Shown here: positions 1 through 11,616 of the stretch, piece after piece
Layout: every line of letters begins with the position of its first letter
How positions within the stretch are numbered: position 1 is the stretch's first letter
From: Holacanthus passer
Lineage: Eukaryota > Chordata > Actinopteri > Pomacanthidae
Direction of reading: 5' to 3'
Assembly (NCBI GenBank): GCA_025331565.1
Contig: JAFREQ010000026.1
Location: forward strand, 62,001-126,000
Length of the DNA: 64,000 nucleotides
Program-made: the position numbers and the translations under genes
Notes under the pieces: model-generated
What the model was told of the DNA's origin: nothing
Databases searched by the model: none
Seen by the model: the letters and a program-made list of their open reading frames with translations, nothing else

Positions 1-74
1 ACACAGCATGCCTGTGAAGAGGTCATGATTTGTCTGACAAAAAAGGTTAAGAATCGACTGCACTAGGATAGTAC

Positions 75-1241
75 CTGAGAAGGAGACGTGGCCATCTCCA
101 TCTTTTCTTGACTCTTCTCTTTAGCAAGCCGTGCTGCTTCTTTATACTCTGCAAACTTCTCTGCAAACTGGACACAGAAGACAGACATCAGTACAGACTG
201 CAATTCATACATTAATGTAGTTTAATCTGTTCAGTAAAGCCATATGTTGACACACACACAGATCAGCGCGTAATAGGTCAGCTGTAAAGCCAGGGGATAG
301 GGGGAAGCTCCTGCCAATAACGACCCACAGTTGAACTCAGAAAAGAAGACCCTTTACCCATAATGCCTCAGCAGAAACATGAGCTAACTAGGTCACTGTT
401 AGTAACCTGTCTATCACAGACGTGCACTTAAAGTATGCACACACACACACACAGAGCAAAGAAGACTGTGCCATTGTGTTTTCCTCATTGAGCTTTTGCC
501 TTTAATCAGAAGTTGTCAGTGGCTGAAGCTGATCTCTGGGGTTATTTTAGTCAAGAGCAAAGATACTTTCTGCTAGCCTGAAGCAGTAAGGTGAGCTCAG
601 CTGAGGGGCTTTGAGCAAATATAAACACTCTGGCACATACACACGAACACATCCCCAATGTCCCTTTAGGGTGTGGTTCATCGCTGACTATACTCCCACA
701 GTGTTACAGAGTAATTTTGTACAGCAGAGGGTCGAGTGGTGAGGAAATCAAATTGACAACTCTGCTGGAGCCAGTCTGGTGTCTGCCATAAGTGGAGTTG
801 CAACAAGTAACTCAATATCATTTCACTTCAATGTGATATTATAGTTCTGGTACAGTGATCTGAATGCAGTAGTTCTCAGTGTAAGTGCTACAGGAGTGTT
901 GGCACTGAATTTATCTCAGAAGTAAATCTTATTTTAACTTTTAACCACAGAAAGTACATCTAATTGGCTGGCAGGTGTCTGTGAAAACTGCATATTGGTA
1001 TTCCTCAGACAGTGTAAATCAGTTAAACCAACCACACTATACATTAGCCAATAAGATGGGAAAATGGAAGAAGCTTTTTCAAATTAAAAAACACAGGCTT
1101 CAGGTCAGAAGACCATGTGTTATTAGTCCCGCCCAGTACATGATATGAGTCAGGAAATGTCTAGGTACTGTATTGTTATCAGTTTCTTTATCCTTCCCTT
1201 CCTGACACAGAGGACCATGTCTATACCGCTGTGTTTGGTTG

Positions 1242-1278
<37 letters not shown>

Positions 1279-4200
1279 TTTGTGTGTGTGTGTGTTGTTC
1301 TGACAGTGGGGATGCTGTGAGCCTCCCCAGTTCATGACAGAGCTTAATCACACTGCAGAGGAGAGAAACCACCCCCTACACATACGCACACACACACACA
1401 CACACAAGTGAGCACACAGGTATACATTACCTTCATAAACACACACACAGATACACACAGGGAGAAAAAAACTCATTAAGGCTAAGTGCCAAGCAGACTC
1501 TACACTCTACACAGAAGCTATACAGTAGCAACTTGAGTAAAAAGAAAGTTGAAATGCCATCCTCTCTCAGAGACAGTTTGAGAAGAAGAAAGAGAAGACA
1601 CCCTGTGATTGATGCTCAAAGCATTATAGTAGATGTGGTTTGTGTGTGTGGGGGGGCTGGTACCTTGGCTAGATGATGCTCAGTGGAGAATCCCAGGCCA
1701 TAGACAGTGTTAGCTCGACTGTCTGCCCATTGGCCAAACTTCTGTGAGGTCTTTGTGAACGTCATGTTGGGACTGATGGTGCTGTTGATTATTGCCTGCA
1801 GGAAAAAGGCAACCCACTTAATACATATTAAATCAACTTTATTACTGTAGTGTGTTTCATATGTGTGTGCGTGTGTATGAGAGAGAGGGTCAGAAAACTC
1901 AAGTATGTGCTTTTTGTATGTCTGAATAAAGATTATTCACACCACAAAGCAGGACTACAGATGACAATATCAATGACACATCATATTGTTTGTACGTGGG
2001 ACACATGGTTCACACATTAACAACTCAGCTGGATCTCTGTTTTATCTCTGTGTAACTCTTGGCATTAGTGCCTTGATCACGTGTCTTTCAGATATGGCAA
2101 GTACTGCAGTAGTCCCAGAACAATCAATTAACCAGTAAGTCAATTGATAGAAAATGTAATTATAAAGGGAATATATTTGGGTTATGGACAGTTCATTGTA
2201 TAAAACAGTGTCTTTTAATGCATCACCTAGGATGAGCCCACTTTATAGACTAAATAACTAATCCATTAATCAAAGAAATAATAATTAAAAGCTTCATAAA
2301 TAGAACTTGAAGCTGAAGTAAGTCTTATTGTCAATGAAACCCATGAAAAGACCAAAACCAACAATGCATTGATAAGTATTGTCTGTTTATCCAAAGTATA
2401 TTTGTTTGTTTGTTTTGCCCAAAAATGATTAAAAACACATCAGTGAGCCACGCTGTTGCACTGGGTGATGAACTGTAGATTGTTGTGTTGATTATTTTGA
2501 GTCTATTATCACCATCCTCACCCTTTAATTTACATGACCTAAAATAGAAGGCTACCTCTAAATGTTACATAATTCAACTTGCTTTGTTAAATAACACTAA
2601 CGGAGAGCAAATTAATTGCTGATCAATTTGCAGTGTTGTGTAATGGTTGACATTCTGGTTGGCATCAATAATTAATGATGTGTTTGGGAAGGGTAGCAGT
2701 CAGTGAGTGTGTGCATTACACAATAGCTGAATTCAGTTATCACATATCTATTGAGTGCTGTATGATATGAGATGGCAAATTGACCATCAGAAATGGTTCA
2801 CACACAGTTGGTGATCATTGAATGCGACCTCGCTTTAATGAGTCCTTAACAGTTTTGCGTCCTTCTCGCTCACCTGACTTCACACTTTTCTGTCTTTGCT
2901 GCTCGTATTATTTCTCCTTCCACACATTCTTCTCGCTCTGTCATCTGTTTCTCTCATTTAACTTCACCCCTCCTCTCTCCATAACTGGTGGGGAGTGTGC
3001 AGGAGTGTGACTGGTCCGTCCCTATAAAGAACTCTCCTCTGCCTTTAGTCATGCCGAGCTCTACCTCGATCACACCATGCCCAGCAAATATATATTCCTC
3101 CTGGATCTCTTATAAGAATATATGCTGAGACATAAAGTGTAGACTAGACGTTTAGACAGACACACACAAATACAGTACATGCATGCATACACACAATGAA
3201 ATATGAGCTGTGGGTCTTGGGACAGGCTGCAATGATGAGCTCTTTTAAGATATGTTTGCACATTAAATTCCACTGCGGAGCTTATTAACACCATTAACAC
3301 TCAGTAGATCATAGTGCCATTAAAATCTCCTGGAAGACTGTTTGACATCTTAATAAGACCATGTCAGTTGGCAGAAATTAAAATTACTCAATGGATGCAG
3401 TAGGAGAGGCATAATGAAATCTGCGTTTTGTGTGTGGCAGAGTGTGAAAGGTGTACAATAACAATCAACGGCTCACCTTGGTGCCATCCAGGCTGATGAT
3501 GCGGTAGACATTGCGCGTACTGTCGTAGAAGTAGGAGACAGTTACGGCATGCTTGCTGGTGGGCAGCCAGTTCTTCTTAGTGTTGGGATCAATCTGGAAG
3601 ACATGGGCCCTCGTGCTGTAGATGGGCTGCTCCCTAAAGGGGACGAAGAAGAAGTTGTGAACCTCTTTGTGCCGCAGTACCAACGTCTCGCCAAACCCAG
3701 CACCGGCACTGAAACTCCTGTTGCTGACGGGGGAGTCAGATCGCCCTGGCAACCGAATTACCAACTCGCCATCATCCATAGTTAGACCACAGAAAGAGAG
3801 GCTGTGTGAGAACTACTACATATACTCATTGTCTTGTATAAGTGGATAACAAGCTACAGTAAATGAACCTACAAGCTACAGCAGAGTTCCCACATACAAC
3901 TTAAATCTATACTTGCTCTCATACATTATCTCTCTACTTGTAAACCAACAAACTAAATGCAGGCAGCTACTCAACAGAAACTCTCTCTGTCTTTCTCTCT
4001 GTGTAAGGCAGCGCCGTCTCTCAATGCTCTGATATGGGAATGCCTGCAGCACTGAGCGAGGGTCACACAGGGGAGCACAGGGGGGAAAAGGAGAGGATTT
4101 AAGGCTAAATATAGACAGTAGGCCATGGTTAACTACCAAGGACACACCCACAAAGCTGCAGTTTCCACACAGACACACATAATACAGGCACATACATAAA

Positions 4201-7200
4201 CATGCACATACTATGACATGGATGTGATGGAATTATAAATCTGCATTTACTGTATGTGTGCACGTATTTGTGGATTTGTGCCTGTGTAGCTTAGATCAGT
4301 AGATGATCAAAACTCCAAGACGAGTTCAATTTGAGATAACTTAATTCCTTATTGGCCTCTGTGTGACACTCAAACCAGAGTTAGAATTCACCCCTATTAA
4401 TGTTGGGGATTATATAAGAGGATTCTTTGTTTTTTGACCATCCATTCTGCCATCACTCATGCACCACCTTCACCCTTTGTCCATTTATCCCTTACTCCTG
4501 GCTTTGCTCTTACAATGCCCTCATATATTCCAGCATCGTTGGGGCTTTTTGGGTAATATCTACAGTCAGTACACACACACACTCAAAGCGCAGGGTGCAG
4601 AGGGAGATATTCTGGGCTGGCAGTGCTGGCAGAGCAGGAGATAGAGAAGTGCTTACACTGCACTGAGGGGGTGATGGGGGACATCAAAGGCTTGCTGTAT
4701 AAATGAATATTAAAATTCAGCAGCAGCACCCCTCCTGTGTGTGATTAGCCAAGACTGAGAAAGAAAGGAAATCATGGAGACAGGGGGAAAGAAAGAGAGA
4801 GAGAGACAGAGAGACAGAGAGAGAGAGAGGAAAGTTAGACAGGAGGCGAAAGAGAATGATGGGGAATGTGGAGAGTATAGGAAGTCAGAGAGTGAATCTG
4901 GGATGATTAATGTCGCTCCACAAAGCTGCTTGTGGAGTGCTGTGTGTGAATTATCATAATCATCGACAGCAGTGTAAGTGGCGGAACTGTGAGTCATTTC
5001 AACTCTCTCCCAGCACACATCACACAACCACGGCCTGTCCGTATGATCTGTGCAATAGCCGCTTGGCAACTGGCACCGTTTTTCATTGCATAATTTGAAG
5101 GAGCTGTGGCAAATGTTGCGCTTCTTGTTGCTTGATTGTGTTTGTACCAAACACAGAAACATTCTTGTGCTTTGAATTTTACATCAATGCCTGTGCCAAA
5201 GAGTTTTATTCCAAAATGACACCCACGAGTTGTCAAAAAAAGCAATACCTACTCCTACAACTGAACTTTTAAAAGACAACACAATAAATGATGGAATGTG
5301 ATTTATGTTGAATGCTGCTTTCGGACAAAATATACATAACAACACTCTATATACATTTCCTTGCTCAAAAGCAGGCATATCCATAACACAAACAGCATCA
5401 GATCTATCATACATGCTCCTGTCATAGTATTTTCCACATTGATTCTGGTCCAAGCCAACAGCCTGACAGACTTATAGGTTATGGGATTGCATAGAGGTCA
5501 ATTCAGAACACGCTGATCCTCTTGCACTCTAGTGATGAACTCCGGCAGTAGCATGTAGGCTGCATGGCAGCTACACATATTTAGCAAGAGGGACACAACA
5601 AAAGCAGCAGGGAAAGCCTTAAGATGCTGTCTGTCTCCCATCACTGCATGAGAGAAGAAGAGTGGAGTGTGAATGTGAAAAGTGCAGTGCAGGAGGGAAA
5701 AACACAGAGGAGGAAGAGGAAGAAGTTGAGGAAGTGTTCAGCATGCAGAGTGTACTGCGTGACACAAGGGCAGGTGATGGAACGTGAATGTTAAAACAGA
5801 GAGAGAAGGCGGGCAGAATGAGAGAGGGAGGGAGAGTGATGAACTGAGAGAAGAAGGGAGGGATGAGGAGAACGTGGAGGAGGTGATGAATGTAGGTGAG
5901 GATAGAGTGCTGAGAAGAAGATGAAGGGAGTGGGAAGCTCTAAACTGCTCCACAGATTGGTATAAACAATTACATGAACTATGGCTCTGCTGCTAAAACA
6001 GATACACAAGTAAGTTATGTGCCTGAGACACTTTTGCTGACTTCTGTGGAAGAATGATGACGATAATGATGAGTGGATGGATGGTGAAAAAGCCATATCA
6101 AGAAACGCACTATGCAGAAATATGGTATGTTGTGTTTTAGTCTAAAATAGTAAATAATATTTTCACTTTTTCTAAAATTATTTGAAATCAGTATTGAATT
6201 ATTGTTGTTGCTAATGTTGGTAGTAAAATATTGCTGTTTTTGAGATGCTCCTCTACTTTTATTGATGACATTATGGCCAATAGCTCTGAGCTGGAGTTAA
6301 TTAGTCGGTGTTAGATTGATATGATAAGGAATGGTTATTCAGTATTACAGTAGTTGCATTAACTCAGTAGTGGTACCACCCACAATGGACAATGACAGAG
6401 ATGTACACACACACACAAAATTCTAACTTACTGTACCTCTAGTGGTATCTAGGCATAATAGGTTTGATTTTATTTGCCTAGGTTTTTAGATATTTCTCCC
6501 TCCACCCCAATACAATGGAGATGAATAAAAAATGTAACAATAACATCTCTTGCCAGAAACAATGTCATTGTTAGTTTCCATAATCCACAGTCCTCATTGT
6601 GATCAATTTTCTAAACTATTTTCTACCAAAGACAAATATTTACAGCCATGTCTGTGTATTTTGTAGACAATGACTTAAAGGCTAAAAGGTGTAAAATAAA
6701 ATATGAGACAAAAACTCTCTGCATGGCTGGATACCACTGTTTATTGTATTTTGTCATTACCGTGAACTGACCCTTTAAAATATGTTGAGCTATACCACAG
6801 ACCTCGACCGTACACATGTTAACATAGATATTGATTGTTGAACAACACTGTACCAATGCCTTCAGGGCATTTCACATGAACACACATGGAAACACACACA
6901 AATACACACACATATCTGCAGCTTCAGGAGTGGCAACAGGTGTTGCCTATAGCACATCTTGTGCTTCAGGGGTTTGATGCACAGATGTGATCACTCAGTC
7001 TTCAAGTCACATTGTGTAACCAAACAGCTTACACGCACACATGCGCGTCATTTCATACCACAAAAAGCTGTTTTTTATTTTCTACTTCAGTGTGTCCCCT
7101 TTAACTATGCAGCTGCCCCTCTTGTGACAGAAGCATAATGAAATGGTCCATCTCCAGAGATCTCACTTTCCCTTGCCACCTCCACCTCCACCCCACCTCC

Positions 7201-8941
7201 CTCTAAAAGTTGTCCTTGTTTCCAGAGTTTTTCATTAATTCAACAGATAGAGCTTGAAGGGAGGTAGATCTTATTTAAGGTAGAGAGAGGTCATTAATGA
7301 AAGAGCTCCCTGTTGCTCTATCTACTGGGAGCAGCTTGGATGACCTGAGATGAGCCTGAAAAACACACATACTCTCTCTCACACACACACCAACACACAC
7401 ACAAGCAAGGACAAAGACAGAGAGAGAAACTGAGTCCGTCTGTGCATTGATTGTATTTGCCCAAGGAAGTGAGAGCGCACCAGAGAGAGTGTTGATAGGC
7501 ATCTCCAGTTCTCGTCCAACACTAATGTTCTTCTCTGTGCCATTACCATTAGAGCTGTAAGTAGCTTGGTATTCAGCCACAATGCCGGAAGTGAAATATG
7601 ACTCTATCTGACTGTGCCATTACTGCTAGATAGGCGGCCAGACAACAGATCTGCACCTATGTGTGCTTTTGTCTCATCTGCAACGGCACATATTCAGACT
7701 TTAATAGACTGTATGCAGCATAGTGCTTCAGATCACAGTTTACAATTTATTCCATTGTAGATCAATTGAGTCATTGAGTCAGTTGCATAACAGTAACTTA
7801 GTCACCAGTATGGCAGAGCCCAGTGGAGAGCTGAAACTGAGTGGGAGACCGCTGAATGATGTGCTGCCCACACTGTAGGAGGGCAGAGTGGGCGCCTGGG
7901 AAGCCTCCAGTGTATTGTAAATAGTTAATGCAGGAGTTTTGGCTGATGCCTTGAAATCGCACCATGCCTGTGCCATATTGTTAACCTCCTGCTGTGCAAT
8001 TAATCACAATGAACTGCGGGAGACAGCTGTTAATGGACGGCAGGCTCGGTGGGGGAAATGGACCGCTGAGTGCAGGGTTAGGGGACATGCAAATGAGCAG
8101 TTCCATGCACTAGGCAGATATTTCACTGATGGGTGCCTGCTGGTGAGAATGTGTAAGGTAGCGGTCACTGTGCTGCCATAGAGACAGGAAGCCACTTTCT
8201 GTCACTAGAGCCTTGTGCAGCATTGTAGCTATTGATATTCACATTCCCCTAAACCTTCTCTAGAGCAGGACCCGGAATATGATGTACAGCACACCAGACC
8301 ATAGATCTCTGATGTGAGAACATTTGAGAAGAAATGCTGTTGTTACACATGCCTTCTTTCAGAATTACATAACTGTCTGTAATGTAGGTGGGGAGTAAAC
8401 AGTGGGACAGAGAGACCTAGAAAAAACAGCATCTTTATTCACTGTCTCGTTGTTCTAGTGTAATAATGGGGAATTTAAGCTTTTTGGTGAGAACACCTAA
8501 AATAACCCTATAGGATTTCCACTTTGGGAATCACTGCAGATTAACCCACTATTTTGATCCTAAAAGTTTGATGATGGGGCAACTTCTGCACCAGCATTTG
8601 TGTGTCAGCATGTTGGGCCTAAGGTGCATTTCTATTTTACCAAATTGAGCATCTTCTGAAGAGAACGAGGAATAAGTTGCTTCATCGGGCTATATCAGAA
8701 TTTGTGGTTATATTGTGCAACACACCAAGGCTCATCACATGTCAGACAGCACTACCTGAACTATCCATCATCAGGTCTATTAGACATCACGTAAGGCAGA
8801 GAGATACATTTTGTGGTGTTATCATTATATTGTGATGTGGTTTGCATGACAGGGAAGTTCAAAGCCTGTGATGCAGCTGATATGCAATACAGACAGGAGG
8901 GACTAAGTCAGCCTGTGGGATAATAATTACACTTACCCCAT
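75..8941 (-). CDS. homer1: Homer1 scaffold protein, N-terminal part (EVH1 domain)
   Basis: Coding exons are complement(8937..8941), (3477..3633), (1664..1795) and (75..167); the gene continues past the left edge. The first exon carries only ATG-GG, and phases join cleanly to give 129 residues. Homer proteins scaffold the postsynaptic density: the EVH1 domain binds PPxxF ligands such as Shank, group I mGluRs and IP3 receptors, and the C-terminal coiled coil, not in this window, tetramerises. Residues 1-110 are the EVH1 domain, including AHVFQIDPNTKKNW, with Phe14 and Trp24, and FGQWADSRANTVYGLGF, with Gly89. These are the known ligand-binding positions. Residues 99-129 (FAEKFAEYKEAARLAKEK...) begin the linker. 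STRAHVF and NVYRIISLDG fit homer1 better than homer2 or homer3, and the tent2 neighbour agrees. The short Homer1a isoform would need exon 5 and intron 5, outside the window. Confidence 0.95.
1244..1295. repeat. (GT)n microsatellite
   Basis: An uninterrupted GT run of about 16 units, then a TTT-interrupted second GT run, in homer1 intron 3. A (CA)n run follows at 1387-1406. Confidence 0.95.
1387..1406. repeat. (CA)n microsatellite
   Basis: Ten CA units in homer1 intron 3, about 90 bases right of a (GT)n tract of opposite phase. Confidence 0.9.
2105..2320 (-). mobile_element. Decayed copy of teleost 'GGGCTGCAACTAA' MITE (possible)
   Basis: The stretch TTATAGACTAAATAACTAA followed by CCATTAATCAAAGAAATAAT resembles the reverse complement of one end of the very common teleost element described at 36714-36995. 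The outer termini are too worn to place. It lies in homer1 intron 2. Confidence 0.35.
4791..4830. repeat. (GA)n microsatellite
   Basis: An imperfect GA/GACA repeat in homer1 intron 1. It generates serine/leucine-rich spurious frames on the minus strand. Confidence 0.9.
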
Positions 8942-9401
8942 TGTTGTGGATGACATGAAAGGCGACACCTAAGTACCGATCCTTTTCTCTGGTAATAAAA
9001 TCGAGTGTGCCGGACTGGCTGCTGCGTATGAAGGTCTTCTCTCTACACGACAGCCCTCAGCGTTTCACCGTCGGTGCGTCTGCAGGAATCTGATGACAAC
9101 TGCTCCATTCCCCTCCGCTGTCACCGCATGAAATCACGCATACATGTCGTTCTGCACATGGCACGGAAGGCAGGTCTTCTCCTCGTCCTCTGGCGCTGAG
9201 GGCTCGGTGATGGAGAGGCAGCAGCAGGAGGAGCAGAGCTGTGGGAGATCCAGCACAGAGCCTGATGGAGATCCGACAGGCGCCCTGCTGTTGTCGTGTA
9301 AATTACAGATCCTCGCTGGAAAGGTGGAGAAGCCCTGCTGCCTGAACTGGGAAAGACAACCCTCATTTAGCCAGTAGATAACGCAGAGCATCACACTGTC
9401 C

Positions 9402-9404
<3 letters not shown>
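8942..9404 (-). promoter_or_regulatory. homer1: Probable homer1 5' UTR and proximal promoter
   Basis: This is the sequence immediately upstream of the homer1 ATG on the minus strand. It is richer in G+C and CpG than the surrounding introns, as expected for a first exon, and ends at a (TC)n tract. No TATA box was seen and the transcription start cannot be fixed by eye. Several short open frames here on both strands look like chance. Confidence 0.4.

Positions 9405-9433
<29 letters not shown>
9405..9433. repeat. (TC)n microsatellite upstream of homer1
   Basis: About 14 TC units on the plus strand, i.e. a (GA)n tract on the homer1 sense strand roughly 470 bases upstream of its ATG. Such purine tracts are common near vertebrate promoters. 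Confidence 0.9.
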
Positions 9434-9440
<7 letters not shown>

Positions 9441-9815
9441 TAGGCTCACATGCTACACCCCCACTCTCTCGCCCAGACTACAGCTATTTCACACTCAGTA
9501 TTACCAGTGCATTCCTATAATAAAGCTCATAAGGCTCCTAGCTCTCTTATCTTTCTGCAACATCAATTTATACCTTTTTCAACTGACTCATGTGACAAAT
9601 TCTTGCTCTCCTTGACAATGCTTATGCTGGTATGTGAAGCCGTTTGCATAGATTAAAACATCCTGCAGTTTCTGATCTGTAGCTATATGTTGTGCTTTAT
9701 TGATCTAAGCCTGTCCACAGACCCCCTATGCATACCCCCCCAAAAAACAGCTCCACATCTGGCTGATGCATCCGCTCCCCTCCCACTCACACCGCTGTCA
9801 GTATTGAACTGCCTA

Positions 9816-9846
9816 CGTCACGACACCGTCCTCCGCAGTGACGTCA
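9816..9846. promoter_or_regulatory. CRE pair upstream of homer1 (candidate)
   Basis: A CGTCA half-site at 9816-9820 and a perfect palindromic TGACGTCA at 9839-9846 lie 23 bases apart in a CpG-containing patch about 900 bases upstream of the homer1 ATG. CREB/ATF binding is inferred from sequence alone. The tent2 start is about 1.8 kb away on the other side, so homer1 is the nearer gene. Confidence 0.4.
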
Positions 9847-11616
9847 CCCGGTGCTCAAGGGACTGATGCCATTTGATGCTGTGTTTGATGTTTTTTTATA
9901 AGAAGTTTGTTGGGAAGGAAGGACTCACCAAAAGCTCAAAAAGGCATTATTCCAAGGCATTTCCCTCCCTACGTTTTCTGAATCTACTAGCAGCATTACT
10001 TTTGTATTATTATGTCCAGTGAACGGGTCACTGCTTTCTTATATCTAACACAATTCAGTTATAAATAACCCAGTAAACATGCTCAATTAGTTATTTGAGT
10101 GTAGATAGATCAATTATCTTTGGCAGCCTGAAAACATGGGACAAATCGAATAGCTTATGAATATTTGTCATAATTGTACATGCTGTTCTTTCTTATCTGA
10201 TTCCATTATATTCTTTATAATCTCCTGTATGGGACTCTGTGAGCTGCTTTATGAGTTGAGTTGGGTTTTTTTTTTTTAAATCTAATTGGTTCAATTCAAG
10301 TCATAAAAAAGTGATTTTAGGGCCATATCTAATTCAGAATCTTGTGGATGTGAGAGAATAACTCTTTTAAGGAGGACACCACTCCGTTTAGAAATGTTCA
10401 CATATCATGACTTTAGCCACTCATATCTCCAAAAATCAAAGGCTATAAGCCAGGGAGTCTCATATATGACTCATATATAACCTGGGAGCGCAGGCAGCCT
10501 ATATGGGGTTACTCCTTAATGAATGAAAGAAATGATGATGGACTGGTGGGTCACAGACGTGACAAAGCTATAACAGTAGCAGTAACAAAATTCAATATAA
10601 TAATTGAAAACCAAAAAATTATTCACAGTAGGTTCATAAAGACAGTCTCTTGTTAATTGTGTCTGCTGACTGCCAGTCCTATTGCTTTCTCATCATTCTT
10701 GTCACTTGTCACATCACTGATCACCATAGTGGACTTAAACCAACCCTAAAATAGAATCCATGCATGTTATGTTCACAACATTGAGAAGCTCATCGAGAGA
10801 TAAATATTGAAGCTGCTTCACAGATAATGAATATGACAGTGTGACAGCAGCTGGATTTTACTGGTTAATAGGCTTATCTGATTTACAGCTCTAAGCCCTA
10901 TATTCAAATTAAACTCATTTGGATATACAGTCTCTTCAACAAAATGTTAAAGAGCGTACAGAGATGGTCATATATATCATCAGCTCAAGTCTTGATGTAC
11001 TGGATTTTTTAAATTTTCGTCACTTCACTGTCCAATATTATTGATAGAGCACAGTGTGGTATAACCTTCTTTTGTTTTGCCTTGCTTTTGTGTGAATTTT
11101 CCCTTTAACTGGCATGGCCACGTCCCCTTTAAATTGAGTTCCATTGCGTCATGGTATCAATGCGGAAGTATGCACTCAGGAAACTAGCACCCTCAGTTTG
11201 TTTACAAGTGACATGCATTTCGGTAATTGTTACTGAATTCCGTTCTTGAGCGGACGCTTTCAACAGTTAGAGACACATTTCCATAGACCTACTCTTCACA
11301 GGAATCTACGGAGAAAGATATTTAACTTGGTGATAATATCGTTACCGATATTTGAATTAGCTAGCTAGGCGCAGCTTAACGACATCTGGGCTAATGCTAG
11401 TTAGCATTGACACATAGCTCGCCGATAAGTTTCGCTTTCCTCAGAAACTTTCGTACTATTGGCTTTACTTTTGGCTGATGAGTTCAGTAATGGTGATATG
11501 CGATAGCCACAGTTGTTCTTTAATCGCTGACACTAAAGTTACCAACTATTTTGTCGCTTTTTTCTATATCAGGAAATCAGCTGAGTTGATGCTGGAGCTC
11601 TGTGAAGAACCACAGC
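9847..11616. other. homer1-tent2 head-to-head intergenic region and tent2 5' flank
   Basis: No gene was recognised. The left part is A/T-rich. From about 11100 to 11616 CpG content rises, consistent with the tent2 promoter and 5' UTR. A pyrimidine-rich stretch ending TATATCAG at 11572 could be an acceptor bringing an upstream non-coding exon to the coding exon. Confidence 0.4.

Larger units (their letters stand above)
168..8936 (-). other. homer1 introns 1-3: non-coding, repeats only
   Basis: Intron 1 (3634-8936), intron 2 (1796-3476) and intron 3 (168-1663) hold microsatellites, a decayed MITE near 2100-2320 and A/T-rich unique sequence. No further homer1 exon or unrelated gene was recognised. 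The long frame at 4710-5162 on the minus strand is serine/leucine low complexity copied from a (GA)n tract. Confidence 0.6.

Noticed and set aside
4710..5162. A 150-codon minus-strand frame in homer1 intron 1
   Set aside because: Serine/leucine low complexity from a (GA)n tract, in an intron and without splice support.
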